Under the pieces are notes generated by a model, which was not told the origin of the DNA, ran no database searches, and saw only the letters and a list, made by a program, of their open reading frames with translations. 64,000 bases of DNA from Propionimicrobium sp963511305 (GTDB lineage Bacteria > Actinomycetota > Actinomycetes > Propionibacteriales > Propionibacteriaceae): contig CAUPIJ010000008.1 in assembly GCA_963511305.1 (NCBI GenBank), positions 1 through 64,000 on the forward strand. The letters are read 5' to 3'. This document shows, one piece after another, positions 8,949 through 15,820 of this stretch (positions within the stretch are counted from its first letter, which is position 1; each line of letters starts with the position of its first letter). The translations under genes and the position numbers were made by a program.

Positions 8949-9635
8949 ATGGCGGCAAGCGATATCGGAAAGTCCATCATCGCGGCACTGCCAAGCGCAG
9001 CGCCCAACTCAGTCGGCAAGGTATTCAATTGGCTAATCGACCAGGCCATCAACGGAAACAAAGTTCTGCCCAGCGCGAAAGTGGCGGCTGGACGACACCT
9101 GCGCAGCAAGCGCGGGGACGTCGAAAAAGCCATCGATCGGCTCGTTAATCTGCACGTCTCGCTGGCTGGAACGCAGGGCTTCGCGACCAGCGTAGGCGGG
9201 GCGATTGCCACGGTGGTGGGGATGCCTGCCGGCATGGTCGCCATCTCGCTGATTCAGGGCAGGATGGTTGGCGCGATCGCTCATCTGCGCGGCTACGACA
9301 TCGATTCCGGCCAGGTTCAGCAGGCCGTTATGATGACGTTGCTCGGCGAAAAAATAGTCAACGAGTTGGTCGGCTCGGGGCAGCTACCCGGTAGCCCACT
9401 GGTGGTGGCCACCGCGCCAGTCTTCGACGACGACCTCTCGCAATCGATCTCCGGTCGAGTAGCTAGCGCGCTGCTCAGCCAGTCGGGCGGAAAGCAGATG
9501 GCGAGCATGGCGGGCAAGCGAGTGCCGGTTTTGGGTGGCGGCATCGGCCTAGTGACCGACGCATACAACACCCTAGCGGTGGCGCGTTACGCCCGCGAAC
9601 AATTCATCAGCAGGCGTCCCGCGATCGACGATTAA
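8949..9635 (+). CDS. EcsC-like protein
   Basis: This 228-residue protein resembles the EcsC family in its Gly/Ala-rich amphipathic segment GGAIATVVGMPAGMVAISLIQGRMVGAIAHLRGYD (about 80-115) and its C-terminal VLGGGIGLVTDAYNTLAVARYA. EcsC accompanies the EcsAB transporter in Bacilli, but most homologues are of unknown function and none of those partners is nearby. The start is taken at 8949 because GAGGAGG lies 6 bases upstream; an in-frame ATG at 8805 would overlap gltA and lacks this site. It ends one base before the convergent dnaN stop. Confidence 0.65.
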   Translation: MAASDIGKSIIAALPSAAPNSVGKVFNWLIDQAINGNKVLPSAKVAAGRHLRSKRGDVEKAIDRLVNLHVSLAGTQGFATSVGGAIATVVGMPAGMVAISLIQGRMVGAIAHLRGYDIDSGQVQQAVMMTLLGEKIVNELVGSGQLPGSPLVVATAPVFDDDLSQSISGRVASALLSQSGGKQMASMAGKRVPVLGGGIGLVTDAYNTLAVARYAREQFISRRPAIDD

Positions 9636-10796
9636 CTAGTTGGGCAGCCTCATCAGCATGATTACGTGCTTGTAATCGGGTTCCGGCTCGCCATCCAGAT
9701 CCTCCAGGCCCTGAACCAGGCACGGCTTGCCGGCTGCAGTGAAGGCAAAGTAGACGTATGGCGTAGTCAGCACCGAAAGGGCGTCCTGCAGGTAGTGCGG
9801 GTTGAAGCCGGCCGCGCTCAGGCTGAGCTCGCCACCGATCATGTTCTCGACGACGGCCTCGACGGCCTCCGAACCGCGCGCCTGGTCGCCGGTGGCGGCC
9901 TCTAGCGCGATCTGATCGTCGGCGATCAGCATCCGCAGCGGGGTGTTTCGCTCTGCAACTAGCGAGACGCGCTTAACGGCTGCGATCAGGTCGGCAGTCT
10001 TGGTCTTAACGGTGACCTTGGGGGTGATGTCCATCAGGTGCCTGACCTTCGGGAACTCGCCGCCGAGCAGGCGCGTCGTCAACTCGCGCTTGCTGCCGGA
10101 GTTCTCGCCGGTCAGGCCGATGATTCCGTCGCCGACACCCTCGTTGTTGATGGCGAGGCTAACCTCTTCGCCACCGGTAAGAGAGCGAGAAACCTCGGCC
10201 AATACCCTGGCCGGAACCAGAGCGGAGCCCTCGATTTCGGTGGACGAGGGATTCCAAGTCATTTCTTTCAGCGCCATGCGGTAGCGGTCGGTAGCCAGCA
10301 TGGACAGCTTGTCGTCCTCGATCTCGACGCGCACGCCGGTAAAGACGGGCAGCAGCTCGTCGCGTCCTGCCGCGACGGCTACCTGGTTGATCGCCGAGGA
10401 GAACTTGTTCGACTCGACGCTGCCGCTGACCGTGGGCATCTCCGGCAGCTGCGGGTAATCATCGACCGGGAGCATCTGCAGCGTGAACCTAGCCGAGCCG
10501 CAAACCAGTTGCACGGTCGACTCGTCGCTGGTGATTTCCACTGGCTTCTTCGGCAGGCTGTGCGTGATGTCCGCCAGCAACTTGCCGCTAACCAGGACTG
10601 TGCCCTCGTCAATGACTTCGGCGGGCAGAGAAACTTTGGCGCTGGTCTCGTAGTCGAAGCAGCTCATTTCGACGCCGTCCGCGTCGGCTTTAATCAGCAA
10701 ACCGGCCAGGATCGGCACCGACGGCCTGCTTGGCAGGCTACGAGCTGCCCAAGCTACGGCCTCAGCCATCGCTTCGCTCTGGATGCGAATCTTCAT
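9636..10796 (-). CDS. dnaN: DNA polymerase III beta sliding clamp
   Basis: This 386-residue clamp tethers DNA polymerase III. It has the three-fold repeated clamp architecture, beginning MKIRIQSEAMAEAVAWAARSLP and ending YKHVIMLMRLPN, which corresponds to the usual VMPMRL C-terminus. The AT-rich origin-like gap lies directly upstream, with a perfect 8-bp inverted repeat 22 bases before the ATG. It normally sits between dnaA and recF. Here it is about 38 kb from dnaA and about 7 kb from recF, although it shares recF's strand. Confidence 0.97.
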   Translation of the reverse strand: MKIRIQSEAMAEAVAWAARSLPSRPSVPILAGLLIKADADGVEMSCFDYETSAKVSLPAEVIDEGTVLVSGKLLADITHSLPKKPVEITSDESTVQLVCGSARFTLQMLPVDDYPQLPEMPTVSGSVESNKFSSAINQVAVAAGRDELLPVFTGVRVEIEDDKLSMLATDRYRMALKEMTWNPSSTEIEGSALVPARVLAEVSRSLTGGEEVSLAINNEGVGDGIIGLTGENSGSKRELTTRLLGGEFPKVRHLMDITPKVTVKTKTADLIAAVKRVSLVAERNTPLRMLIADDQIALEAATGDQARGSEAVEAVVENMIGGELSLSAAGFNPHYLQDALSVLTTPYVYFAFTAAGKPCLVQGLEDLDGEPEPDYKHVIMLMRLPN

Positions 10797-10817
10797 CAGT
10801 GCTCCCTCGGATCAGTG

Positions 10818-10841
10818 TTGCTAGCAAATAATAGCTAGCAA
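10818..10841. promoter_or_regulatory. inverted repeat in the dnaN leader
   Basis: TTGCTAGC at 10818-10825 and GCTAGCAA at 10834-10841 form a perfect 8-bp inverted repeat with an AT-only 8-base spacer, ending 22 bases before the dnaN ATG. It could be an operator or a leader hairpin; no known regulator is recognised. Confidence 0.4.
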
Positions 10842-10977
10842 TTCGATCATACCCGTTCTAACAAGCCAAAGCACCCAAGAATGTCGACCTCAACTTTAGA
10901 CTCGGATTAGCAATTAAAGGGTAGGAAGCGCGTCATCCACACTGGTTACTTTTATTAATCAAAGATATTTATCTATC

Positions 10978-10989
10978 TAGTAGTAGTAA
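10978..10989 (+). other. DnaA-trio-like repeat
   Basis: Four consecutive trinucleotides TAG TAG TAG TAA are followed after 7 bases by a DnaA-box-like TGTGAATTA and preceded by an AT-rich run. Read outward from the box the strand is 3'-AAT GAT GAT GAT-5', the orientation described for Bacillus subtilis DnaA-trios. The usual GC-rich step between box and trios is not seen. Confidence 0.45.
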
Positions 10990-11330
10990 TCACTTATGTG
11001 AATTAGTGGAAAACTTCGCGTTCCCCCTATTCAACCCGATTTTGGGTCTTGTTAGTTGTTATGTTGAGAAACTGTGGATAGCTGTTCGAGCCTGTGAATA
11101 AAAAAATCAGCGCACACTGATCAACAAGCTGCCCACAAGAAAATAACAGTCTTTGCACAGCGCATGTGGACTTTTCTTCTTGAGGTTTTCTTTTCTGAAT
11201 CCACAAATGTTGAGAAACCCTCATCTTGAGCAGGGAATTTCTTCCTTTAATTGTGGATAACCATGTGGAATCGATGGGGAACCGGCCGAAAATCCCGGAT
11301 TTGTCAGTAGTCGGTGCAATTATTGACTGC

Positions 11331-12545
11331 ATGCTTTACGCCACGCACGCCTTGGTTGACCTGAACCGATTGGGTGAAAACGCCAGGGCTATCCGTCACC
11401 GCGTCGGGAAGCGAGCCCTTTTGGTTCCGGTTAAGGCCAACGCGTACGGGCACGGCGCGGTAGAGGTGACCGGCTATCTGCAGCAGAACGGGCTGGCAGA
11501 TTATCTGGCCGTCGCCACCACGCCCGAGGCGCTATCGCTCAGGGACGCCGGGATAACGCTGCCGATTCTTCGGCTCTCGCCGGCTTTCGACGAGGAGCTG
11601 TGCGCGCTTTCGGATGCGCGGGTATCTATCACGGTAGTCGACGAGGTCAGCGCCGAGCGGGCGGCAAGGGCTGGTTTCGCCGCCCCGGTTCACCTGGCCA
11701 TCGACACCGGAATGCACCGAATCGGCTGCAGGCCGGGGCAAGCGTTGCGAGTGGCTCAGAAGATCACCGATCTCGGGCTGAACCTGGAGGGTATCTTCAC
11801 CCACCTGCCGGTTTCGGACGTAGAGAGCGGGCGCGAATACACCGCCAGCCAGCTGCGGGTCTTCAACGACGCCGCTAGCCAGATCCAACAGGCCAGGCGC
11901 GATGCTGGGCTGGCACCCATTAAATACGTCCATTCGGCAAACTCGGGCGCGGTGCTCGGCCACGATCTGGGCGGCATAAATCTGGTACGCCCGGGCATTC
12001 TGTTTTACGGCTACTATCCCGATGCCACCAGCCCGAAAACCGTCGAGGTGAGACCCGCGCTCGAACTTAAGTCACGGGTTTCGGCGCTGCGCAGGATCTC
12101 CGATGGCCAGACGGTGAGCTACGGCAGGACGTGGGCGGCCAGCGGCGAGCGCTGGATAGCCACCGTGCCCGTCGGCTATGCCGATGGTTACTCAAGACTT
12201 TTGAGCAATCGCGGCCGAATGCTTAGCGGTGGTGTTTCGTACCCGATCGCCGGGCGGGTCTGCATGGATCAAACGATGTTTGACCTCGGTGTTGCCGATG
12301 AGTCGCCCCTCTCGGTTGGTGACGAGGTGACGCTGCTAGGAGCCGATGGTTCCGAGAAAATCACCGCTGACGAGATCGCGGATCAGACGAGCACGATTAG
12401 CTACGAAGTTTTGGCCTCGATCTCGCCGAGGGTGCCGAGGGTATATAAGACGAATGCGCAGTTGGTTAATGAATTGCGCGACCGACATGACGAAGGGGCT
12501 ACTACTGAGCAAATACTTGACGCACTTCAGGCGGAGCGCAAGTGA
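11331..12545 (+). CDS. alr: alanine racemase with an extra C-terminal tail
   Basis: This PLP enzyme makes D-alanine for peptidoglycan. The PLP lysine is in VPVKANAYGHG near the N-terminus; the catalytic Tyr region is TVSYGRTWAA, with GYADGYSRLLSNRG following. The start at 11331 is chosen because families begin about 10 residues before ALVDLNRL; an upstream in-frame start at 11226 would put a perfect DnaA box inside the gene. The core ends at the usual SPRVPRVY, but about 32 more residues follow, ending EQILDALQAERK. The stop overlaps a broken PIN gene as GTGA, so the tail may be a captured antitoxin end. Confidence 0.93.
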   Translation: MLYATHALVDLNRLGENARAIRHRVGKRALLVPVKANAYGHGAVEVTGYLQQNGLADYLAVATTPEALSLRDAGITLPILRLSPAFDEELCALSDARVSITVVDEVSAERAARAGFAAPVHLAIDTGMHRIGCRPGQALRVAQKITDLGLNLEGIFTHLPVSDVESGREYTASQLRVFNDAASQIQQARRDAGLAPIKYVHSANSGAVLGHDLGGINLVRPGILFYGYYPDATSPKTVEVRPALELKSRVSALRRISDGQTVSYGRTWAASGERWIATVPVGYADGYSRLLSNRGRMLSGGVSYPIAGRVCMDQTMFDLGVADESPLSVGDEVTLLGADGSEKITADEIADQTSTISYEVLASISPRVPRVYKTNAQLVNELRDRHDEGATTEQILDALQAERK

Positions 12546-12676
12546 TTGTGGTTGATGCCTCGGCAATGGTCAAGGCGCTAGTTGGGGGATCACCAAGTGC
12601 ATAACTACTAGATTCACTATCTGGTGATTTGGCAGCTCCAGAATTGTTTGATCACCTAAACCACTGGCGACCACGT
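12542..12676 (+). pseudogene. vapC-like PIN-domain toxin remnant
   Basis: A GTG start overlapping the alr stop opens VIVVDASAMVKALVGGSPSA, the classic PIN N-terminus with its first metal-binding Asp in VVDAS. An in-frame TAA at 12602-12604 interrupts it. The frame continues as LLDSLSGDLAAPELFDHLNHW, which still looks like VapC (the DLxAPEL region), before entering 64-bp tandem repeats. The remaining three quarters of a PIN domain are absent. This is a dead toxin gene cut by the repeats; the 3' boundary is approximate. Confidence 0.7.
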
Positions 12677-12803
12677 TTTAGGGAGCCGGTAGTTTTGTGG
12701 TCGGTTGTCTCCGACCTTTCTAAACTACTGGCGACCACGTTTTAGGGAGCCGGTAGTTTTGTGGTCGGTTGTGTCCGACCTTTCAAACTACTGGCGACCA
12801 CTT
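12656..12803. repeat. 64-bp tandem repeat, 2.2 copies, with hairpins
   Basis: The unit beginning ACTGGCGACCACG starts at 12663, 12727 and 12790 (periods 64 and 63); the third copy stops after about 13 bases at the end of the BluB-CobT gene. Each full unit contains CGACCAC...GTGGTCG arms and then GGTCGG-6-CCGACC followed by TTTC, a terminator-like hairpin. The two full units differ at the loop and by one T. Confidence 0.85.
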
Positions 12804-14555
12804 GGCGGCGTTGTTGCGAACCCTCATTCCCGTCATCAGCATCTGAGCCCCATAACAGGCCCCGACGCCCTCGCCAGCCCGGAATCGAAGCTCCAGCAGC
12901 GGCTCCAGGCCAAGTTCGTCGAGGACCTTCTGGTGGGCGTGCTCGCGGCTGACATGCGAGGCGAGCAGCCAGCCCTGCACCCCAGCGCTGATTTTGACTG
13001 CGGCGAGGGCCGCGACGCTGGTGGCTAGGCCGTCCAGGATCACCGCGCTGCCGGCCTTGCTGGCGCCGAGGGTTACGCCGGTCAGCACCGCGAATTCGGG
13101 CCCACCGACCGCGGCCAGCGCCTCGATCGGGTCGTTCAGTTCTCCGGTGCGCTCAAATGCCCTAGTCAGAACGTCTATCTTGCGTAGCATCATCGAGCTG
13201 TCGCTGCTCGCGCCTAGCCCGACCGCGTCCTCTGGGCTCAGCCCGGCCAGCGCACACGCCAGCGCGGAGGCGACGGTGGTGTTTCCGATGCCGATCTCGC
13301 CCAGACAGACGATGCCGTCCGTGGACAACTTTTTACCAAGTTCTATTCCTCGCTCGACCAGCAATTTGGTCTGTTCGACGCTCATAGCGTCCTTCTCGAC
13401 GATATCGCCGCGCTCGGTGTCCAGGCGCATGTCGATGGCTCCAGCTATCTTGCCGTGCGCGACCCCCGCGTCGACGGTGACGCTCTTCAGGCCCACCTGC
13501 CTCGCGGTCATCGCGCCCAGTGAAGTGCCCACGGCCGAGGCGCGCATCACATCGTAGGTGACAGAAGTGTCGAAGGCAGAGATGTTATGCCTAGTGATCG
13601 GGTGGTCGGCGCCGACGATGACGAGGGTTCCCGAATCTGCCTGCTCCATGGCAGCAGCTAACCTGTCCAGCGACTGATCCAGCTTGCCAAGCGAGCCCGG
13701 TGGGGTGAGCAGCTGGTCGGCGCTGTCGTGGGCGTCGACAACCTCCAGCCGGCCGGGAGCGCTTACCTGCAGATCTGCATACTTTTCGGCCAGGTCCTCG
13801 CGCAAAGCGGAAATCGGAGCATCAGGTTCCTGGGTTTCTGGCCAGCGGTTTTGCAGCACGACGTCCTCGAGAGGCAGGCGCTTCGACCAACCACGGCGCT
13901 CGAGGCCCGGTGACGGCGGACGCTCGTCCGGCCACCCCAAGCAAAGCCAACCCAGAGTCTCCACGCCCTCGGGAAGGCCTAGCATTTCGGCCAGCTCCTC
14001 CGGGTGGAAGAGCGTCACCCAGCCCATTCCCAGGCCGCGCGCCCGTGCCGCCAGCCACATGTTTTCGATCGCAGCAGCGCAGCTCCACATGTCAGCGTCT
14101 GTGAAAGTATTTCGTCCCAGCACCCCGGAAGACGGCGCCCTCCTGTCGCACGCCACCACCACGCCGAGCGGTGCCTCGCGGATTCCCTCCAGCTGCAGAT
14201 CTAGCAGTCGGCTAGCCCGATCTTCGGTCAGCAGCTTCGCCTGTCGAAGCCTCTCGCGGTCTGCCATGACAGCAGCCTTATCGCGCAGTGCCTGATCCTT
14301 GACCACTATGAAGCGCCACGGTTGAGAATGCCCCACAGACGGCCCGAGATGTCCGGCGGTCAAAACCTCGTTGACTAGCTCTTCCGGGACCTCATCGGCC
14401 CGATATCGGCGAATATCCCGCCGAGCAGCGATCACATCGTCCAACGCAGCCGTCACCTGCTCCCCCATGTTCCAGGCTCCAGGATCCTGTTGGCGATCCA
14501 AGTGACTAGTAGCGTCCCCAATCTGCGGAACCGGACGTTCATAGCGATTACTCAT
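12783..14555 (-). CDS. fused BluB (dimethylbenzimidazole synthase) - CobT phosphoribosyltransferase
   Basis: This is a two-domain enzyme for the lower ligand of vitamin B12. The N-terminal half (about 30-240) is a BluB-type nitroreductase: IAARRDIRRYRADEV, GPSVGHSQPWRF and GLGMGWVTLF. The C-terminal half (about 265-590) is CobT, which activates the base with nicotinate mononucleotide: LTPPGSLGKLDQSL, LGEIGIGNTTVASAL and FRAGEGVGACYGAQM with the expected catalytic Glu. ATGs at 14600, 14555 and 14468 are possible; the last has GGAG 9 bases upstream and would give a tight BluB start. No other cobalamin gene is in the window. The 3' end runs into the 64-bp repeats. Confidence 0.85.
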   Translation of the reverse strand: MSNRYERPVPQIGDATSHLDRQQDPGAWNMGEQVTAALDDVIAARRDIRRYRADEVPEELVNEVLTAGHLGPSVGHSQPWRFIVVKDQALRDKAAVMADRERLRQAKLLTEDRASRLLDLQLEGIREAPLGVVVACDRRAPSSGVLGRNTFTDADMWSCAAAIENMWLAARARGLGMGWVTLFHPEELAEMLGLPEGVETLGWLCLGWPDERPPSPGLERRGWSKRLPLEDVVLQNRWPETQEPDAPISALREDLAEKYADLQVSAPGRLEVVDAHDSADQLLTPPGSLGKLDQSLDRLAAAMEQADSGTLVIVGADHPITRHNISAFDTSVTYDVMRASAVGTSLGAMTARQVGLKSVTVDAGVAHGKIAGAIDMRLDTERGDIVEKDAMSVEQTKLLVERGIELGKKLSTDGIVCLGEIGIGNTTVASALACALAGLSPEDAVGLGASSDSSMMLRKIDVLTRAFERTGELNDPIEALAAVGGPEFAVLTGVTLGASKAGSAVILDGLATSVAALAAVKISAGVQGWLLASHVSREHAHQKVLDELGLEPLLELRFRAGEGVGACYGAQMLMTGMRVRNNAAKWSPVV

Positions 14556-14631
14556 GCCCAAAAGCCTATATCTCCGCTCGAGACCCACACTCCAGGCCAC
14601 CCCGTGATGCCCTCCCCACGCCTAATGGGAA

Positions 14632-14663
14632 CCATTCGTGTTGTCTGCAACAGTTTTGGTTCC
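14632..14663 (+). repeat. 32-base dispersed repeat, copy A (palindromic)
   Basis: It begins CCATTCGTGTTGT and ends TTTTGGTTCC. With its flank it folds as GGAACCA...TGGTTCC around an inner TGTTG-TCTG-CAACA stem. Copies B (15384-15415, same strand) and C (15461-15492, opposite strand) share CCATnCGTGyTGT and TGGTTCC at the same spacing. Confidence 0.6.
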
Positions 14664-14707
14664 AGTTAAGTGGTGACGGTGGTGCTTGCCTTGGCTGCGT
14701 CTGGTCG

Positions 14708-14725
14708 GTTGGCGGGTGGGGTTGG
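14708..14725 (+). repeat. 18-base G-rich inverted repeat, left copy
   Basis: GTTGGCGGGTGGGGTTGG here is exactly the reverse complement of 15581-15598, so the two copies bracket the toxin-antitoxin pair. A near copy in the same orientation lies at 15531-15548. Confidence 0.75.
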
Positions 14726-14740
14726 GAGGGTGAGCTGGAA

Positions 14741-15055
14741 TTAGATTGTTACCTCGCGCTTTGACCAGTACCCAGGGCGACGACGCGCATGCGCTACGGC
14801 CAATACCCACAGTGTGTCATCACTAACGGTGTAGACAATTCGGTACTGCGAGTGAGGGATTCGGGAACTTCTGACTATTCTTTTTGAGTCATGCTCGGGA
14901 TAAATCTGACCCGACTCCGGCCACATTAAGCAGCGTTCTAAGGTCGATGAGAAATCAGAATAAAACTTATCAGCGCAATCAAAATTTTCTTGTTCGTACC
15001 AAGCGATAACCTCATTAAGTTCTTCTGCAGCCAGCGGGTGAAAGCCAGCTAGCAT
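14741..15055 (-). CDS. RelE/ParE-family toxin
   Basis: This 104-residue protein begins FHPLAAEELNEVIAWYEQEN, the ParE/RelE superfamily N-terminal helix pattern, with the strand region SQYRIVYTVSDDTLWVLAVAHARRRPGYW typical of the ParE branch. ParE-type toxins inhibit gyrase and RelE-type cut mRNA; which applies is not decided by sequence alone. Its ATG shares one base with the upstream antitoxin stop. The pair lies within a repeat-rich patch and is more AT-rich than its neighbours, consistent with transfer. Confidence 0.82.
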   Translation of the reverse strand: MLAGFHPLAAEELNEVIAWYEQENFDCADKFYSDFSSTLERCLMWPESGQIYPEHDSKRIVRSSRIPHSQYRIVYTVSDDTLWVLAVAHARRRPGYWSKREVTI

Positions 15056-15291
15056 TATCTTCTTTCTTCACGATGCTTAGATATGTAATCCTTCAGTTCC
15101 TGTTCAGAAAGCCAACGGCAATCTGGCGAATCAATATCTGCAATCCGTCGTGTTATTTCCTGCTGCCACGCCTTCGAGACTTCTGCTTCACTACCGGATT
15201 CAGCCTCGTATAGAGCGTCAGCGATGCGCGCACGCTCATCTGGAGACAGCTTTAAAGCTGCGTCTAATATCTCGTTGACACTCATATCCAT
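15055..15291 (-). CDS. addiction-module antitoxin (Unstab_antitox-like)
   Basis: This 78-residue protein begins MDMSVNEILDAALKLSPDERARIADALYEAE, the pattern of putative addiction-module components (TIGR02574/PF09720 type) that pair with ParE/RelE toxins. The family is expected to neutralise the toxin and repress its own operon. A GAGG ribosome site lies 7 bases before the first ATG. It is the first gene of a two-gene operon with the toxin. The C-terminal ELKDYISKHREERR is charged and probably contacts the toxin. Confidence 0.8.
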   Translation of the reverse strand: MDMSVNEILDAALKLSPDERARIADALYEAESGSEAEVSKAWQQEITRRIADIDSPDCRWLSEQELKDYISKHREERR

Positions 15292-15383
15292 AAGCTAACC
15301 TCAACAAGAGTCAACCTGTCGGTTAATCCACAGGCATCATTTTGGGCTAAAGATCTAGTCCAACAATCTCACATCTACCAGGA

Positions 15384-15415
15384 CCATACGTGTTGTACTC
15401 GATGGGAATGGTTCC
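15384..15415 (+). repeat. 32-base dispersed repeat, copy B
   Basis: It runs from CCATACGTGTTGT to AATGGTTCC and matches copies A and C at both ends with a divergent middle. Confidence 0.55.
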
Positions 15416-15460
15416 CTTTTCAGTAAGGGGCGTAGCCAAGTTGTGAGATTTCGGAAAGTG

Positions 15461-15492
15461 GGAACCAAACTTGTCGTGTACAGCACGGATGG
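15461..15492 (-). repeat. 32-base dispersed repeat, copy C (inverted)
   Basis: On the minus strand it runs from CCATCCGTGCTGT to GTTTGGTTCC, an inverted relative of copies A and B. Confidence 0.55.
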
Positions 15493-15580
15493 TTATCGCT
15501 TCGCATGGGTGACGACTTTTCAAGGTGAAGGTCGGCGGGGTGGGGTTGCTGGTTCGAGCGAGCCACGATGCTCTCACTGA

Positions 15581-15598
15581 CCAACCCCACCCGCCAAC
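15581..15598 (-). repeat. 18-base G-rich inverted repeat, right copy
   Basis: This is the exact reverse complement of 14708-14725, at the far side of the toxin-antitoxin pair. With the near copy at 15531-15548 it can also form a local hairpin. Confidence 0.75.
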
Positions 15599-15672
15599 TC
15601 TCTGTTTTAGGTGCTCAAAACCACCACCAGGAGAAATTCAACCAGGGTCAAGAACTGGGGAAAGCCCGGAAG

Positions 15673-15758
15673 TTATCCACAGGTTTTCCCCAAAGTGGGG
15701 ATAATTACATTCTTGTAATTACACGCCTGTTGGTAAGTCTGTGGATGGTTGTGGATAT
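15673..15758. promoter_or_regulatory. second DnaA-box cluster
   Basis: A perfect TTATCCACA lies at 15673-15681. TGGGGATAA (8/9) is at 15696-15704, TGTGGATGG (7/9) at 15740-15748 and TGTGGATAT (8/9) at 15750-15758. Between them AATTACA/TGTAATT arms make a hairpin at 15703-15720. It could be a DnaA-titration site or a second origin element. Confidence 0.5.
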
Positions 15759-15820
15759 GCGCGGGCATCTTCGTTGCGCGTGGTTAAAATTTTGGCGTTT
15801 TGGCATGTAAAGATGAGGAT

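Larger units (their letters stand above)
10797..11330. other. oriC: candidate chromosomal origin region (oriC) between dnaN and alr
   Basis: This is a 534-base gap, much richer in AT than its flanks. Against TTATNCACA on either strand, exact matches lie at 11093-11101 (TGTGAATAA) and 11252-11260 (TGTGGATAA). Eight-of-nine matches lie at 10933-10941, 10997-11005 and 11073-11081, with weaker ones at 11151-11159 and 11197-11205. An AT-rich stretch (10946-10977) is followed by TAG TAG TAG TAA (10978-10989) and then a box. dnaN and alr diverge from the gap, as leading-strand genes would. The origin role is inferred. Confidence 0.6.
14601..14740. other. spacer between the BluB-CobT gene and the toxin gene
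   Basis: No gene is seen. It carries one copy of the dispersed 32-base repeat (14632-14663) and one copy of an 18-base G-rich repeat (14708-14725); both recur on the far side of the toxin-antitoxin pair. Confidence 0.6.
15292..15820. other. repeat- and DnaA-box-bearing gap
   Basis: There is no convincing gene in 529 bases. It contains repeat copies B and C (15384-15415 and 15461-15492), two copies of the 18-base G-rich repeat in opposite orientation (15531-15548 and 15581-15598, able to form a long hairpin), a lone 8/9 DnaA box at 15324-15332 and a DnaA-box cluster at 15673-15758. A 76-codon minus-strand reading frame (15347-15577) runs through the repeats and resembles nothing I know. Confidence 0.6.

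Noticed and set aside
12656..12803. Direct repeats taken as a CRISPR array
   Set aside because: Only 2.2 copies of a 64-bp contiguous unit, no unique spacers between them and no cas genes in the window.
15525..15575. tRNA-like GGTTCGAGC segment
   Set aside because: No matching acceptor, D or anticodon stems can be formed around it.
15347..15577. 76-codon minus-strand frame in the repeat-rich gap
   Set aside because: It is composed largely of the dispersed repeats, has no recognisable domain and no convincing ribosome site; at most a remnant.
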